This document shows positions 36,508 to 45,481 of a stretch of 64,000 bases of DNA, piece by piece (positions within the stretch are counted from its first letter, which is position 1; every line of letters starts with the position of its first letter). The stretch spans positions 124,001-188,000 of the forward strand of contig WLWY01000006.1 of the NCBI GenBank assembly GCA_012103325.1, given 5' to 3'. The translations under genes were made by a program, and so were the position numbers. The DNA comes from Alphaproteobacteria bacterium (GTDB lineage: Bacteria > Pseudomonadota > Alphaproteobacteria > UBA8366 > GCA-2717185). The notes below the pieces were generated by a model that did not search any database, was not told the origin of the DNA, and saw only the letters and a program-made list of their open reading frames with translations.

Positions 36508-37269
36508 CTATTCGCCCGTAAAGTTCGGCGGGCGTTTCTCGAGCATGGCGGCGATGCCTTCCTTGGCATCGGCGCTCTCCCGCGCGGCCTGAATCAAATC
36601 GTCGATATCGTCGTGATCGATCCCGCCGCGGAACGCCATTTCCCGAACCAGCAAGGCCTTCATCGCCTTCAATGACAAGGGCGCATTGGCCGCGAGCCGG
36701 TCGACGATCTTCTTGGTCTCCGCTTCGAGATCTTCCGGTTCGGCAACCCGGCTGATGATGCCGAGGTCGAGCATCTTCTGTGCCGGCAAGGGATCGCCCA
36801 GCAGCAGGATCTCCCGGCTTGCAACCGGCCCGCAGACCTCCACCAGTTTCTTGGCCAGGAACCAGGTGGGGGCCAGGCCGATCTGCGCCAGCGACATGCC
36901 GAACCGCGCCTTCGAAGACGCCACAACGAAATCGCAATGCAACGCCAGTTCGTTGCCGCCGGCAATCGCCGCACCCTGCACCACCCCAACGATCGGCAGC
37001 GGGCAATGCTCAATGGCGTCGAGCATCCCTTCGACCGGGCTTTCGCCCCGCGCCGCCGGTGTGCGTTGCCGCTCCGCAAGATCGATTCCGGAGCAGAAGA
37101 CATGCCCTTCCGCGCGCAGGACAACAACGCGTTCCGTCTTCGCCGGTGTTTCTTCAAAGGCCGCCTGCAAGGCTTCGAGCATCTCTAAATTCAGCGCATT
37201 ACGCTTTTCAGGCCGCGTCAGCGTTATAGTGCGGATCGCCCCGTCCCTGTCGATACGAATCGTGCTCAT
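36508..37269 (-). CDS. Enoyl-CoA hydratase/isomerase family protein
   Basis: A 253-residue crotonase-fold protein. VVVLRAEGHVFCSGIDL forms the CoA-binding loop and GAAIAGGNELALHCD carries one catalytic Glu. The position of the second catalytic Glu, within FGMSLAQIGLAPTW, appears to be Leu, so it may act as an isomerase or another crotonase-type enzyme rather than a standard hydratase. It is first in the minus-strand operon leading to acyl-CoA dehydrogenase and CoA-transferase. Confidence 0.9.
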   Translation of the reverse strand: MSTIRIDRDGAIRTITLTRPEKRNALNLEMLEALQAAFEETPAKTERVVVLRAEGHVFCSGIDLAERQRTPAARGESPVEGMLDAIEHCPLPIVGVVQGAAIAGGNELALHCDFVVASSKARFGMSLAQIGLAPTWFLAKKLVEVCGPVASREILLLGDPLPAQKMLDLGIISRVAEPEDLEAETKKIVDRLAANAPLSLKAMKALLVREMAFRGGIDHDDIDDLIQAARESADAKEGIAAMLEKRPPNFTGE

Positions 37270-37345
37270 AATTGCTTACCCTGATTGTTGCTGCCTTTTT
37301 GTCGCACATCACACCGGCGCACACCAAATTGCCGGATCGAGGCCT

Positions 37346-37359
37346 TTGATCTCGATCAA
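37346..37359. promoter_or_regulatory. FNR/FixK-type binding site
   Basis: A perfect match to the FNR/FixK consensus, TTGAT-CTCG-ATCAA. Its centre (37352.5) lies 67 bases before the hemerythrin ATG at 37420, a distance compatible with activation from about -41.5 if transcription starts near 37394. It also lies 77 bases from the divergent enoyl-CoA hydratase start. Oxygen-limited induction of the hemerythrin gene is the simplest reading, and is inference. Confidence 0.65.
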
Positions 37360-37419
37360 TGCAGTACTCGCGAGCAGAGGCTAGCCATAGGGTCAGCGTT
37401 CCAACCAGGAGGCGCGGAA

Positions 37420-38022
37420 ATGGCCAATGCAATCGAGAAAATCCAAGAGGAACACAAGGACTATGGACGCGTATTGAACGCCCTTCGAGCAGGCGTGAAA
37501 ACCTTACGCGGCATCGAATGGCGCCGGCAGGCCGGACAGACGCCGGAAGCGGGGGCGGATTACAGGGCAACCCTCGATCTGCTGTTCTCTGCGGTCTATT
37601 ACGTGCGGCTCTTCCCAGACAAATATCATCATCCCAAGGAGGAGGATTTTCTCTTCAAGGCGATACGCGAACGCAGACCGGACAGTGCGGATTTGCTGGA
37701 CCAGCTCGCCCTGCAGCATAGCGTCGGGGCGCGGCTGATCGATGAGCTTGACGCCTCGCTGAAGGCCTATGAGAAAACGCACCCGGACGGTTTGGAGGCA
37801 CTAGAAGCCGCGACGGAGAACTTCGTCACCTCCCAATTCGACCATATGAGCCTGGAAGAAGAGAAAGTCATTCCGCTCGCGAAATCCGTGCTGACCGAAG
37901 CGGACTGGCACACGATCGATAATGCGTTTCTAGGCAACGCCGATCCGTTATTCGGAGAAAACCTCGAAGCCGGGTTTCGCATGCTGCACGACCATATCGT
38001 GAAGGGGCTCAACGCGGCGTAG
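37420..38022 (+). CDS. Hemerythrin HHE-domain protein
   Basis: A 200-residue cytosolic protein with an HHE cation-binding four-helix bundle. The iron-ligand pattern is visible: EEHKDYGRVLNAL near the N-terminus, KYHHPKEEDFLF (about 70-80), QHSVGARLIDEL (about 98) and HMSLEEEKVIPLA (about 145). Such proteins bind a di-iron centre and take part in oxygen, NO or iron handling. The ATG at 37420 has AGGAGG eight bases ahead. The upstream FNR-type box points to regulation by oxygen. It overlaps the 3' end of the convergent phnN-like gene by 75 bp. Confidence 0.92.
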   Translation: MANAIEKIQEEHKDYGRVLNALRAGVKTLRGIEWRRQAGQTPEAGADYRATLDLLFSAVYYVRLFPDKYHHPKEEDFLFKAIRERRPDSADLLDQLALQHSVGARLIDELDASLKAYEKTHPDGLEALEAATENFVTSQFDHMSLEEEKVIPLAKSVLTEADWHTIDNAFLGNADPLFGENLEAGFRMLHDHIVKGLNAA

Positions 38023-38604
38023 TACAGCGACAAAGGCATTCACGGCGTCATCAAGGGCGCATGTGTTCTCCAATGTCACCACGTCATCCCCGACCGGCAT
38101 AGCCTGCGCCGCGCGCTCCAGCCGCTTGCGGATCGAGACGGCGTCCTCCCGGCCACGAAGCGCGATGCGCCGGGCAAGAGTTTCGACTGGCGCAGTAATG
38201 TTGACGACGCAGATCCGTCGATAGCGGTCCCGCGCGATATCCAGCACCGACCGCGAAACATTTGCGATCACACAACGACGCGCAATAAGGTCATCTTCGA
38301 TGGCGCCCGGGACTCCGTAGTCGAAACCATGCGCCTGCCAGGACAGGCAAAACGCGCCGGCCGCTTGCGCCGCGGCGAAGGCATCCGGCGTCGTTTCGGT
38401 ATGCGCTTCGCCACCGACACCGACCGGCCGCGTAATCACCCGCCGCGCGAAGACAAAGCGTTCGTCGCCCGCGAGTGCCGCCTTCGCACCGTCGATCACG
38501 CTGTCCTTGCCGGCTCCGCTTGGACCGACGACGAGCACGAGCATGCCTTGCATGCGAGGCATCGCCCTCGGTTTCCCGGAACCGATCTGGCTTGATTCTT
38601 CCAT
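37948..38604 (-). CDS. phnN: PhnN-like ribose 1,5-bisphosphate phosphokinase
   Basis: A 218-residue P-loop kinase. The Walker A motif is VVGPSGAGKDSVID at about residues 25-38, followed by ITRPVGVGGEAHTETT and SLRGREDAVSIRKRL-like ALRGREDAVSIRKRL. The guanylate-kinase-like fold matches PhnN, which makes PRPP from ribose 1,5-bisphosphate in phosphonate use. No other phn genes are visible, so its role here is unclear. The start MEESSQ at 38604 is the best candidate; ATG codons nearer the P-loop are possible. The last 25 codons overlap the hemerythrin gene. Confidence 0.85.
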   Translation of the reverse strand: MEESSQIGSGKPRAMPRMQGMLVLVVGPSGAGKDSVIDGAKAALAGDERFVFARRVITRPVGVGGEAHTETTPDAFAAAQAAGAFCLSWQAHGFDYGVPGAIEDDLIARRCVIANVSRSVLDIARDRYRRICVVNITAPVETLARRIALRGREDAVSIRKRLERAAQAMPVGDDVVTLENTCALDDAVNAFVAVLRRVEPLHDMVVQHAKPGFEVFSE

Positions 38605-38699
38605 AGCGCCACTATCGTGATCTACTGTGACATTGTTATGACTCTGGGGGTTCAGCCGTATCGCAACTTGGTTAACGCAGCGTAAAGAGAGGGGGCGGC

Positions 38700-39002
38700 A
38701 TGAAACTGACCGACGCCGCAAAGGTCATCCGCAGCAAGAATGCGGGACCGTTGCAGATCACCATCGACCTGATGTTCGAGGACCGCGACCGGTACGATAC
38801 CGCCGCCGCATCGCAGAGCCTTTCGCAAGCGAGCCTCGCGCAGCTCTATGGGCTACGGCAGGACCGAGTCCGGGTCATTCCTTTTCCGCAGGCACTGGCG
38901 ATCAAGCTGGTCTTCGACCGCGACATCGTCGCCGGCGACCCGGGCGACAAGGACGTTTACGGCACGCAGCAACATAAATTGCTGCTGGGGGTAGAGCTAT
39001 GA
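38700..39002 (+). CDS. DUF4387 family protein
   Basis: A 100-residue protein of the DUF4387 type: LTDAAKVIRSKNAGPLQITIDLMFEDRDRYD and a C-terminal GDKDVYGTQQHKLLLGV. No enzymatic role is established. The start has GAGAGGGGG upstream. It overlaps the next gene by 4 bp (ATGA). DUF4387 genes typically pair with DUF1446/AtuA-type proteins, and the two are sometimes fused in other organisms, so they likely form one complex. Confidence 0.88.
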   Translation: MKLTDAAKVIRSKNAGPLQITIDLMFEDRDRYDTAAASQSLSQASLAQLYGLRQDRVRVIPFPQALAIKLVFDRDIVAGDPGDKDVYGTQQHKLLLGVEL

Positions 39003-40399
39003 GTGCCGTTGCGAAACTGCAGGACAAATTCAGCGGAGATCTGGCTGGAAAATCCCTAAAGGCCCTCTCCGCTTCAGGTCAGCTTGGCTATGGTCTGCCG
39101 GAAGCCGCCTTGCGGGAAGGGGTCGAACGGTCGCCGGACTTTATCGGCTGCGATATGGGGTCGGTCGACCCCGGCCCCTACTATCTAGGCTCCGGAGAAT
39201 TGGCGACAGCGGACGCTATGACGCGACACGATTTGCGCGAGGTCCTGAACGGCGCGCGGAAACTCGACGTGCCACTGCTGCTCGGCACCGCGGGCACCGC
39301 CGGCGCGAAACCGCATCTCGAAAAAACATTGCGGATCATCCGCGAGATCGCCCGCGAGGACGGGCTAAAATTCCGCCTGGCATCCATCACCGCCGACATG
39401 CCGAAGGATGCGGTGAAGGCCGCCGCCAACGCGGGCCGGATGCAGACGCTGGGCACGATGCCCGTGCCAAGCGATTCCGACATCGATGCGACGACGAACT
39501 TGGTCGGGCAGATGGGTACCGACGCGTTCCGGCGCGCGCTCGATGCGGAAGCCGACGTCATCGTCGCGGGCCGCGCCTGCGATACCGCCATCTTCTCTTC
39601 CGTGCCGGCGATGCTGGGCTATCCGATGGGGCCGGCAATGCATATGGCGAAGATCATCGAATGCACGTCGATCTGCTGTACGCCCGGCGGGCGCGACGCG
39701 ATGCTCGGCACCTTGGAGGGTGACTCCTTTACCTTAGAGAGCATGAATCCGGTACGGCACGCGACACCGCTCTCCGTTGCGGCGCATGGCCTGTACGAAC
39801 AGGCCGATCCTTTTTCGGTCCGCGAACCGGAAGGCGCGCTGCATTTAAACGATGTCGAGTACGAAGCCATCGACGATCACCGCGTCCGGGCGCGCGGCGC
39901 GCGGTGGGAGCCGGCGACGCAACTATCGGTCAAACTGGAAGGGGCAACCTATGTCGGGGAGCGCGGCGTGCTACTCGCCGGCGCGTGCGATCCGAACTTC
40001 ATCGCAGCCATCGACGACATCACGCCGGGTGTCGAGAAAACCGTGCGCGAATTACTCGCCGGCACGGTTAGTGACGACTTCACGCTAACCTTCCGAGTCT
40101 ACGGCCGCGACGGCGTCTCCCTATGGCCGACACCACCGGACTCGCCGCCACATGAAGTGTTCATCATGGGCGAATGCATCGCCGCGACGGCCGAGGAAAC
40201 CAAGACGATCCTCACCACCTGCAAACAGTACTTCCTGCATTACGGTTTCCCGGGCCGCCTCTCGACAGCCGGCAACCTCGCCTTCCCCTTCACGCCGCCC
40301 GAAGTCATCACCGGTCCGGCCTATCGGTTCAGCGTCTACCACGTCATGGAAACGGATGATTTGGAGAGCTTGTTCCCGGTAACGATCGAAGAGGTTTAG
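38999..40399 (+). CDS. DUF1446/AtuA-like protein
   Basis: A 466-residue protein of the DUF1446/AtuA group, related to the acyclic terpene utilisation protein AtuA. Blocks such as IGCDMGSVDPGPYYLGSG, LLGTAGTAGAKPH, ADVIVAGRACDTAIFSS and CCTPGGRDAMLGTLEGDSF are visible; the many glycines and conserved Asp/Cys suggest catalysis, but no reaction is known. It is coupled to DUF4387 by a 4-bp overlap. Its stop shares TTAG with the convergent TRAP gene. Confidence 0.87.
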   Translation: MSAVAKLQDKFSGDLAGKSLKALSASGQLGYGLPEAALREGVERSPDFIGCDMGSVDPGPYYLGSGELATADAMTRHDLREVLNGARKLDVPLLLGTAGTAGAKPHLEKTLRIIREIAREDGLKFRLASITADMPKDAVKAAANAGRMQTLGTMPVPSDSDIDATTNLVGQMGTDAFRRALDAEADVIVAGRACDTAIFSSVPAMLGYPMGPAMHMAKIIECTSICCTPGGRDAMLGTLEGDSFTLESMNPVRHATPLSVAAHGLYEQADPFSVREPEGALHLNDVEYEAIDDHRVRARGARWEPATQLSVKLEGATYVGERGVLLAGACDPNFIAAIDDITPGVEKTVRELLAGTVSDDFTLTFRVYGRDGVSLWPTPPDSPPHEVFIMGECIAATAEETKTILTTCKQYFLHYGFPGRLSTAGNLAFPFTPPEVITGPAYRFSVYHVMETDDLESLFPVTIEEV

Positions 40400-41706
40400 T
40401 ACATCAAGTTCGGCAGGAACAAGACGATCTGCGGGAAGAGGATCAGCAGAGCGAGCGTGATGAAGTCGAGCAACAGAAACGGCGTCACACCCGCGAACAC
40501 GTCCTCTAGCGACAGAGGTATGGGCGAGGCACTGCGCACGACATAAACGTTGAGACCGACCGGTGGCGTGATCAGGGAAATCTCCGCCAGCTTGATCGCG
40601 ATCACGCCGAGCCAGACCGGGTCGTATCCCGCGCCGACCATGACCGGGAACATGACCGGCAAGGTCATGACCATGATCGCGATAGGGTCGATCAGCATGC
40701 CGAGGATGATGTAGATGATCGCAAAGCTGAGCAGATAAAGGTACGGCGCCAGCGAGAGACCCAGCAGATACTCCGATAGGTTCGCGACGAGTCCCGTGTA
40801 GGTCAGGAAGCGGGCGAAGATAATCCCGCCGATGACGATGATGAAGATCACCGAGGTCGTAACACCCGCGTCCTTGAAGGTATCGAGCAGCGTATTCTTG
40901 TTGAGCCGCCGCTTGCCGATGACAATGAGGAAGGCCCCGAATGCCCCGATCGCACCGGCATAGGTCGGCGTGAACAACCCACTATAGATACCACCGATCA
41001 CCAGCAGAAAAAGAAAGACGATCCCCCACACGCCATAGAGCGATTTGAACCGCTCTTCCCAGGAAATCTGGACATCGGACATTGGCGCGATCGAAGGATT
41101 GCGGCGCGCTCGGACATAGATGCCAAGCATATAAATTGCGGCGGACAGCACGCCAGGGATGAAGCCCGCGATGAGCAGTTTGCCGACGGACTGTTCGGTG
41201 ATGACGGCGTAGACCACCATCAGGATGCTGGGCGGAATCAAGGATGCCAAGGTCCCCGATGCGGCGATGCAGCCGGCGCTCAGCCGCTTGTCGTAACCGA
41301 ATTTGGTCATCTCCGGCAGCGCCATGCGGGTGAAGACCGCCGCGTTCACGACCGTTGAACCACAGGCGGCACCGAACGCGGCGGAGGCCAAGGTCGTCGC
41401 CATCGCCAGCCCGCCGTGCAGCCGCCCGAGCCAGCTATAGGCGGCGCGATAGAGATCCGTCGTCAGGCTTGCCTGTGTCGCCAGCGAGCCCATGAGAATG
41501 AACAGCGGGATGACGGCGAGTGTAAAGGAGTTGGTCGTGCTGAAGGGAATAGTCGCGATCTGGCCCAGCGCCGCATCCGGCCCAATCGCCAGATACATGC
41601 CGAGCAGGCCGCCCAGCCCCAGCGCCACCCCGATATGAACGCCCACAGCAAGCGACGCAAACAGGAGCACGACGACAATGATGCCAGCTGTGGCGGGTTC
41701 GACCAT
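40396..41706 (-). CDS. TRAP transporter large permease (DctM)
   Basis: A 436-residue inner-membrane permease with about 12 helices, the ion-coupled transport subunit of a tripartite ATP-independent periplasmic transporter. Hallmarks are the GVHIGVALGLGG start, IPLFILMGSLA, AAFGAACGSTVVNAAVFT, ASGTLASLIPPSILMVVYAVIT and ITPPVGLNVYVV. It follows dctQ by 5 bp in the order dctP-dctQ-dctM. The substrate is decided by DctP and is unknown. Confidence 0.94.
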   Translation of the reverse strand: MVEPATAGIIVVVLLFASLAVGVHIGVALGLGGLLGMYLAIGPDAALGQIATIPFSTTNSFTLAVIPLFILMGSLATQASLTTDLYRAAYSWLGRLHGGLAMATTLASAAFGAACGSTVVNAAVFTRMALPEMTKFGYDKRLSAGCIAASGTLASLIPPSILMVVYAVITEQSVGKLLIAGFIPGVLSAAIYMLGIYVRARRNPSIAPMSDVQISWEERFKSLYGVWGIVFLFLLVIGGIYSGLFTPTYAGAIGAFGAFLIVIGKRRLNKNTLLDTFKDAGVTTSVIFIIVIGGIIFARFLTYTGLVANLSEYLLGLSLAPYLYLLSFAIIYIILGMLIDPIAIMVMTLPVMFPVMVGAGYDPVWLGVIAIKLAEISLITPPVGLNVYVVRSASPIPLSLEDVFAGVTPFLLLDFITLALLILFPQIVLFLPNLMY

Positions 41707-41711
41707 ACCTC

Positions 41712-42296
41712 TTAGCCCTGCCGCTCTTTGTCGTCTTGTAGACCTTTCAATTCGGGAATCAGGGTTTCAGCGCCCGGAATTTCGATCTCCTCACCGGACC
41801 CGACGCGCCGAATGTCAATGATCAAATCCAGGATCAACCGCAAAATCAGCATCACCGTCCCGGTCACCAAAATCCAGCGCGCGGGATAGAGCGGAAAGCG
41901 CAACAGCCCGTCCGCCGCTTCACCGATCTGCCAGCTCAACATCGCTTCCAGCGTGCATTGCCAGACCAGGAATCCGAAGAAGATCAGCGCGGCAATGTCG
42001 GCGACAACATCCATCGCCGCCTGTATGCGCGGTGTCATATGTGAATGAATCAGCTCGACGCGGATATGCGCCCGGCGAATCTGCGCATAGGCGAGCGCGC
42101 CGAAGACGATCAAGACCATCGTGCTTTCGGTGATCTCCTTCGCGCCGTGCAGGGGAAATCCAAAGAACTGCGTGCCGACTACGTCGCCGGTGCCGAGAAA
42201 CATCGAAATGAGCATACCGACGCCGCCGACCAGCAGCACGGCCAGCGCAAGACGCTCAAGCATGGCACTAGCGCGTTCCATCAAACCTGCATCCAA
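41712..42296 (-). CDS. TRAP transporter small permease (DctQ)
   Basis: A 194-residue four-helix membrane protein. The first helix is ALAVLLVGGVGMLISMFLG, then HGAKEITESTMVLIVFGALAYAQ and IRRAHIRVELI, the family signature, and a last helix ILVTGTVMLILRLILDL. The C-terminal ~30 residues are acidic and cytosolic. It sits 5 bp before dctM and 80 bp after dctP. Confidence 0.92.
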   Translation of the reverse strand: MDAGLMERASAMLERLALAVLLVGGVGMLISMFLGTGDVVGTQFFGFPLHGAKEITESTMVLIVFGALAYAQIRRAHIRVELIHSHMTPRIQAAMDVVADIAALIFFGFLVWQCTLEAMLSWQIGEAADGLLRFPLYPARWILVTGTVMLILRLILDLIIDIRRVGSGEEIEIPGAETLIPELKGLQDDKERQG

Positions 42297-42313
42297 GTTT
42301 CAGATAAAGAAGA

Positions 42314-42354
42314 ACGCCGCCCTCGCCGTCCCTACGGACGAACGAAGGCGGCGC
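42314..42354 (-). terminator. Intercistronic hairpin between dctP and dctQ
   Basis: A GC stem pairs 42315-42321 with 42347-42353, and an inner stem pairs 42327-42331 with 42336-42340. In the minus-strand direction it is followed by TTCTTCTTTATC, T-rich but broken. It lies between dctP and dctQ, where such hairpins often hold down permease expression relative to the abundant binding protein by partial termination or mRNA protection. Confidence 0.5.
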
Positions 42355-42376
42355 GTTATTGCAAACAAAAGAAACG

Positions 42377-43396
42377 CTATTTGGTCAGTTCACGCCAACG
42401 CTGGGCGACCTTCTTAGCCATCTCGCCCTGGCCCCGCTTCTCCATGTCCTTTTCCCAGTTCGCCAGAACATCCGGCGCGGCAGCTTTCCACTTTGCCAGC
42501 TCCGAGGCTGGGAGATCTTTAACAACACCGCCGGCATCAGTGATGCCCTTCACGGCGTTCGCCTCGAAATCCGTCAGCCACGCAATATATCGCTGCTGGG
42601 ACTTTTTCGCCTGATCCATGAAGATGTCCTGGATATCTTTCGGCAGCTTGGCCCAGGTCCGTTTCCCAACCACGATGTTATGGCCGGTAATCGCCATGAC
42701 CGGGCCGCAGCTATACTTGCCCGGTTCGTAGAGCTTGTACTGCTGAATGTTGCCGGCGTTCAGGAACGAGTAATCGATCGTACCGCGCTGCAGCGCTTCA
42801 TACACTTGTACCGGCGAAACGCTCACGGGCACGGCGCCAATCGCGGCATGCGCCTTGGGCACATCGCCGCCGAAACTGCGGATCTTTTTCCCTTTTAGAC
42901 CTGCCACGGTGTCGCAACTCGGCGACGGTCCCGTCAGGAAATAAACGCCAAGCGGCTGCTGAAACAGATAGACGACATTCATCTTATCCATTTCCTGTAG
43001 ATAGACCGGGAACTCCTTCAGCGACGTCGAGAGAACATTCATCGCCTGTTCCGGCGAACTGAAAACGAACGGCATCTGGAAGGCTTTCCAGTACAACAAT
43101 TGCTCGGCGTAATAGCCCGGCGCTACGGACGCCATATCGATAGCACCGCGTCCTGCCAGGGTGAGTATTTCGTTGCCTTTCCCAAGTCCGCCGGCAAACG
43201 TGATATTGATCTTCACCCGGCCATTGGTGCGTTCCTCAATCTTCTTCGCGAAATCCATCTCGACGTCGAGGAACGGCCCTTTACCGAGATAGTGGCCCCA
43301 CCGTAAATTGAACTCAGCGGCACTGGCCGCACTCGCTGCCATCACGACAGCCACGACGCTGAACAATGCGCCTAGTAGTTTTGATCTGACTTTCAT
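42377..43396 (-). CDS. TRAP transporter substrate-binding protein (DctP)
   Basis: A 339-residue periplasmic binding protein. It has an N-terminal signal peptide of about 27 residues ending in ASAASAAEF. FNLRWGHYLGKGPFLDVEMDFAKKIEERTNGRVKI opens the mature domain in several blocks, and GLKGKKIRSFGG contains the conserved arginine that contacts the substrate carboxylate. Organic acids are the usual ligands. It is first in the dctPQM operon, with a stem-loop behind it. Confidence 0.93.
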   Translation of the reverse strand: MKVRSKLLGALFSVVAVVMAASAASAAEFNLRWGHYLGKGPFLDVEMDFAKKIEERTNGRVKINITFAGGLGKGNEILTLAGRGAIDMASVAPGYYAEQLLYWKAFQMPFVFSSPEQAMNVLSTSLKEFPVYLQEMDKMNVVYLFQQPLGVYFLTGPSPSCDTVAGLKGKKIRSFGGDVPKAHAAIGAVPVSVSPVQVYEALQRGTIDYSFLNAGNIQQYKLYEPGKYSCGPVMAITGHNIVVGKRTWAKLPKDIQDIFMDQAKKSQQRYIAWLTDFEANAVKGITDAGGVVKDLPASELAKWKAAAPDVLANWEKDMEKRGQGEMAKKVAQRWRELTK

Positions 43397-43494
43397 TTCC
43401 TAGCCCCTGTGTCTTTGTTTTCACCCTGCACGAGTGTCGTACATAACCACATCTATATTCAATCCAAACTTGAACAAGCCCGACAGTCTAACTG

Positions 43495-44490
43495 TCAGCG
43501 TGGCGCGCAGGCCCTGATCGCGGCTTCGAACGTCGCTTTCGCGCCCGGCCCCCGTGCGAACGGACTGATGATCGGGAGATCGATACCGGACTCCCGGTAT
43601 TCTTCGATCCGCGCCCGGCACTCTTCGGGCGTTCCGGCGACGCCGGTAGCATCGACCATCGCATCGGTGACGAGGCCGATGGCTGCCTTGCGGTCGTCGC
43701 GCGCCCAGGCTTCGGCGATGGCGGCCGCTTCGTCGGCGAAACCGTGCTCGGCGATTAGCTTGTTGTAGCGGGGAAAGAAGCCTGCATAGAAGGCCAATCC
43801 CGGCCGCATCGCGTCGAGCGCTTCCGCGCGCGTGTCGGCGATCGAGGTCGGCAAAAGCGACGTGATGGCGACCTGCGTCGGGTCGCGGCCCGCCTGCTTC
43901 GCGCCTTCGGCTATTTTTTCCTTCACCCAGGCGCCTGTCTTGAGGGTGCTGCGGGTCAGGATGATGCCGTCCGCCACCTCACCGCAGAGCGCGGTCATCT
44001 TCGGAAATACGGCCGCGACATAGATCGGCAAGTCGGCGCGGCGCGGCGTGAACCACAGGTCGAAGTTTTCAATCTTCACGGACTCACCGTCATACTGCAC
44101 TGCACCGTCGCGCAACAGGTTGCGGATAATCTCGACACTCTCGCGAGTCTTGGTCAGCGGCTTGCTGTACGGCACGCCGTGTTCCGGCTCGACCTGAACC
44201 TTGTGGCTCGAACCGATCCCCAAGATGAACCGGCCCTCGGACAGATCGTCCACCGAGGCCGCCGCCATCGCGATGGTCGGGATCGAGCGCACATAGATAC
44301 TGGTGATCGCCGTGCCGAGCTGAATGGTCGAAGTGCGCATCGCACAGCCGGACAAGGTCGCAAATTGATCGCCGCCATGCCCTTCCGCGACCCAGGCCGA
44401 CTCGTAGCCAAGCGATTCTGCGAGGACGGCGAGATCGACGATCTCCGCCGGATTGGGACCACCGGAGAACGCAATCCCGATTTTACTCAT
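43495..44490 (-). CDS. LLM-class flavin-dependent oxidoreductase
   Basis: A 331-residue TIM-barrel protein of the luciferase-like/F420 reductase type. It has IGIAFSGGPNPAEIVDLAVLAESLGYESAWVAEG (in blocks), LGTAITSIYVRSIPTIAMAAASVDDLSEGRFILGIGSS, and RESVEIIRNLLRDG. The cofactor is F420 or FMN; F420 is rare in alphaproteobacteria, so FMN is more probable, as inference. It lies upstream of dctP on the same strand, with a gap of 98 bp. Substrate unknown. Confidence 0.89.
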   Translation of the reverse strand: MSKIGIAFSGGPNPAEIVDLAVLAESLGYESAWVAEGHGGDQFATLSGCAMRTSTIQLGTAITSIYVRSIPTIAMAAASVDDLSEGRFILGIGSSHKVQVEPEHGVPYSKPLTKTRESVEIIRNLLRDGAVQYDGESVKIENFDLWFTPRRADLPIYVAAVFPKMTALCGEVADGIILTRSTLKTGAWVKEKIAEGAKQAGRDPTQVAITSLLPTSIADTRAEALDAMRPGLAFYAGFFPRYNKLIAEHGFADEAAAIAEAWARDDRKAAIGLVTDAMVDATGVAGTPEECRARIEEYRESGIDLPIISPFARGPGAKATFEAAIRACAPR

Positions 44491-44564
44491 GCCACAGCTC
44501 CCTTTGCCTTGGATACACGTTAGAGCTTAGGCTAGCGGAGAAGGCGACGAAAGCGCGGTAATCT

Positions 44565-45470
44565 ATGGCCCGATCCATCACCTTGTATGAAAATTTGCGC
44601 GCGGTTCCCTATGTGCCGTTCTACCTCGCGATTGCGCGCGGCGACTGGGCGCGGGAAGGTATCGATGTTTCCGTCGTGACGTCGCCGGCCATGTCGCAGA
44701 CCGCAACGGCTCTGCTCGACGGGCACGCAGACGTGTCCTGGGGCGGACCGATGCGGGTCATGATGCATCACGACGCCGATCCGAAAAGCCCGCTCGTCTG
44801 TTTCGGCCAGGTCGTCGCACGCGACCCCTTCATTCTCGTGGGGCGAACGCGCAAGCGCCGCTTCCAGCTCGCCGACTTAATCGGTCAGCGCATCGCTGTT
44901 GCGATTGAAGCGCCGACACCCTGGCTGACGTTTCAAGACGACCTCGCCCGCGCTGGGATCGATCTCGACAACCTGCGGCGCATGAAAGACCGGCCGATGG
45001 CGAAAAACGTGGCGGCCTTCAAAAGAGGCCAGCTTGACGTAATACAGGTATTCGAGCCCTACGCCGACGCGTTGGTCAGATCCGGCGCAGGGCATATCTG
45101 GCACCGCTTCGCCACTCGCGGCGATATTGCCTACACCAGTTTCTACACGACGCGGACCTTCGCGCGGCGCAACCGCAAGATCTGCGAAGCGCTCGTGCGC
45201 GGGATTGCCCGCGCGCAGGTGGCTCTGCACGACGAAACGCCGGTCGAAATCGCGAGAGCCATCGGCGGATTCTTTCCCGAGATTGCCCCGGACCACCTCG
45301 CGCGCATGATCAAGGGATATCGCGATTCCAGATTGTGGGCCCGCAGCCCGGCCCTCCCCCCAGCGGCCTTCACCCGGCTGAAGGCCGCGCTGGTATCCGG
45401 CGGCTTGATCGAGTCCGATCCGCCCTACGACCGGCTCGTTAATGCCCGACTGTCAAACGTCACCGAGTAG
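44565..45470 (+). CDS. NMT1/THI5-like solute-binding-fold protein without signal peptide
   Basis: A 301-residue protein of the NMT1/THI5/SsuA type, with the usual N-terminal YENLRAVPYVPFYLAIARGDWAREGIDV and GHADVSWGGPMRVM patterns. No signal peptide is visible before residue 15, and there are no ABC permease or ATPase genes in the window. It may therefore act in the cytosol, as THI5-type enzymes do, or use a cognate transporter elsewhere. The yeast CCCFC iron motif was not found. It is first in an operon with the 2OG oxygenase (11 bp later). Confidence 0.82.
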   Translation: MARSITLYENLRAVPYVPFYLAIARGDWAREGIDVSVVTSPAMSQTATALLDGHADVSWGGPMRVMMHHDADPKSPLVCFGQVVARDPFILVGRTRKRRFQLADLIGQRIAVAIEAPTPWLTFQDDLARAGIDLDNLRRMKDRPMAKNVAAFKRGQLDVIQVFEPYADALVRSGAGHIWHRFATRGDIAYTSFYTTRTFARRNRKICEALVRGIARAQVALHDETPVEIARAIGGFFPEIAPDHLARMIKGYRDSRLWARSPALPPAAFTRLKAALVSGGLIESDPPYDRLVNARLSNVTE

Positions 45471-45481
45471 GATCAACCATT

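Noticed and set aside
36506..37006. The N-terminal part of a long minus-strand frame ending at 36167
   Set aside because: It overlaps enoyl-CoA hydratase in another frame. Only the part after the ATG at 36505 looks like a protein.
43482..43496. A short GACAGT-CTA-ACTGTC hairpin at the LLM gene's stop
   Set aside because: The stem is short and not followed by T residues; a terminator could not be supported.
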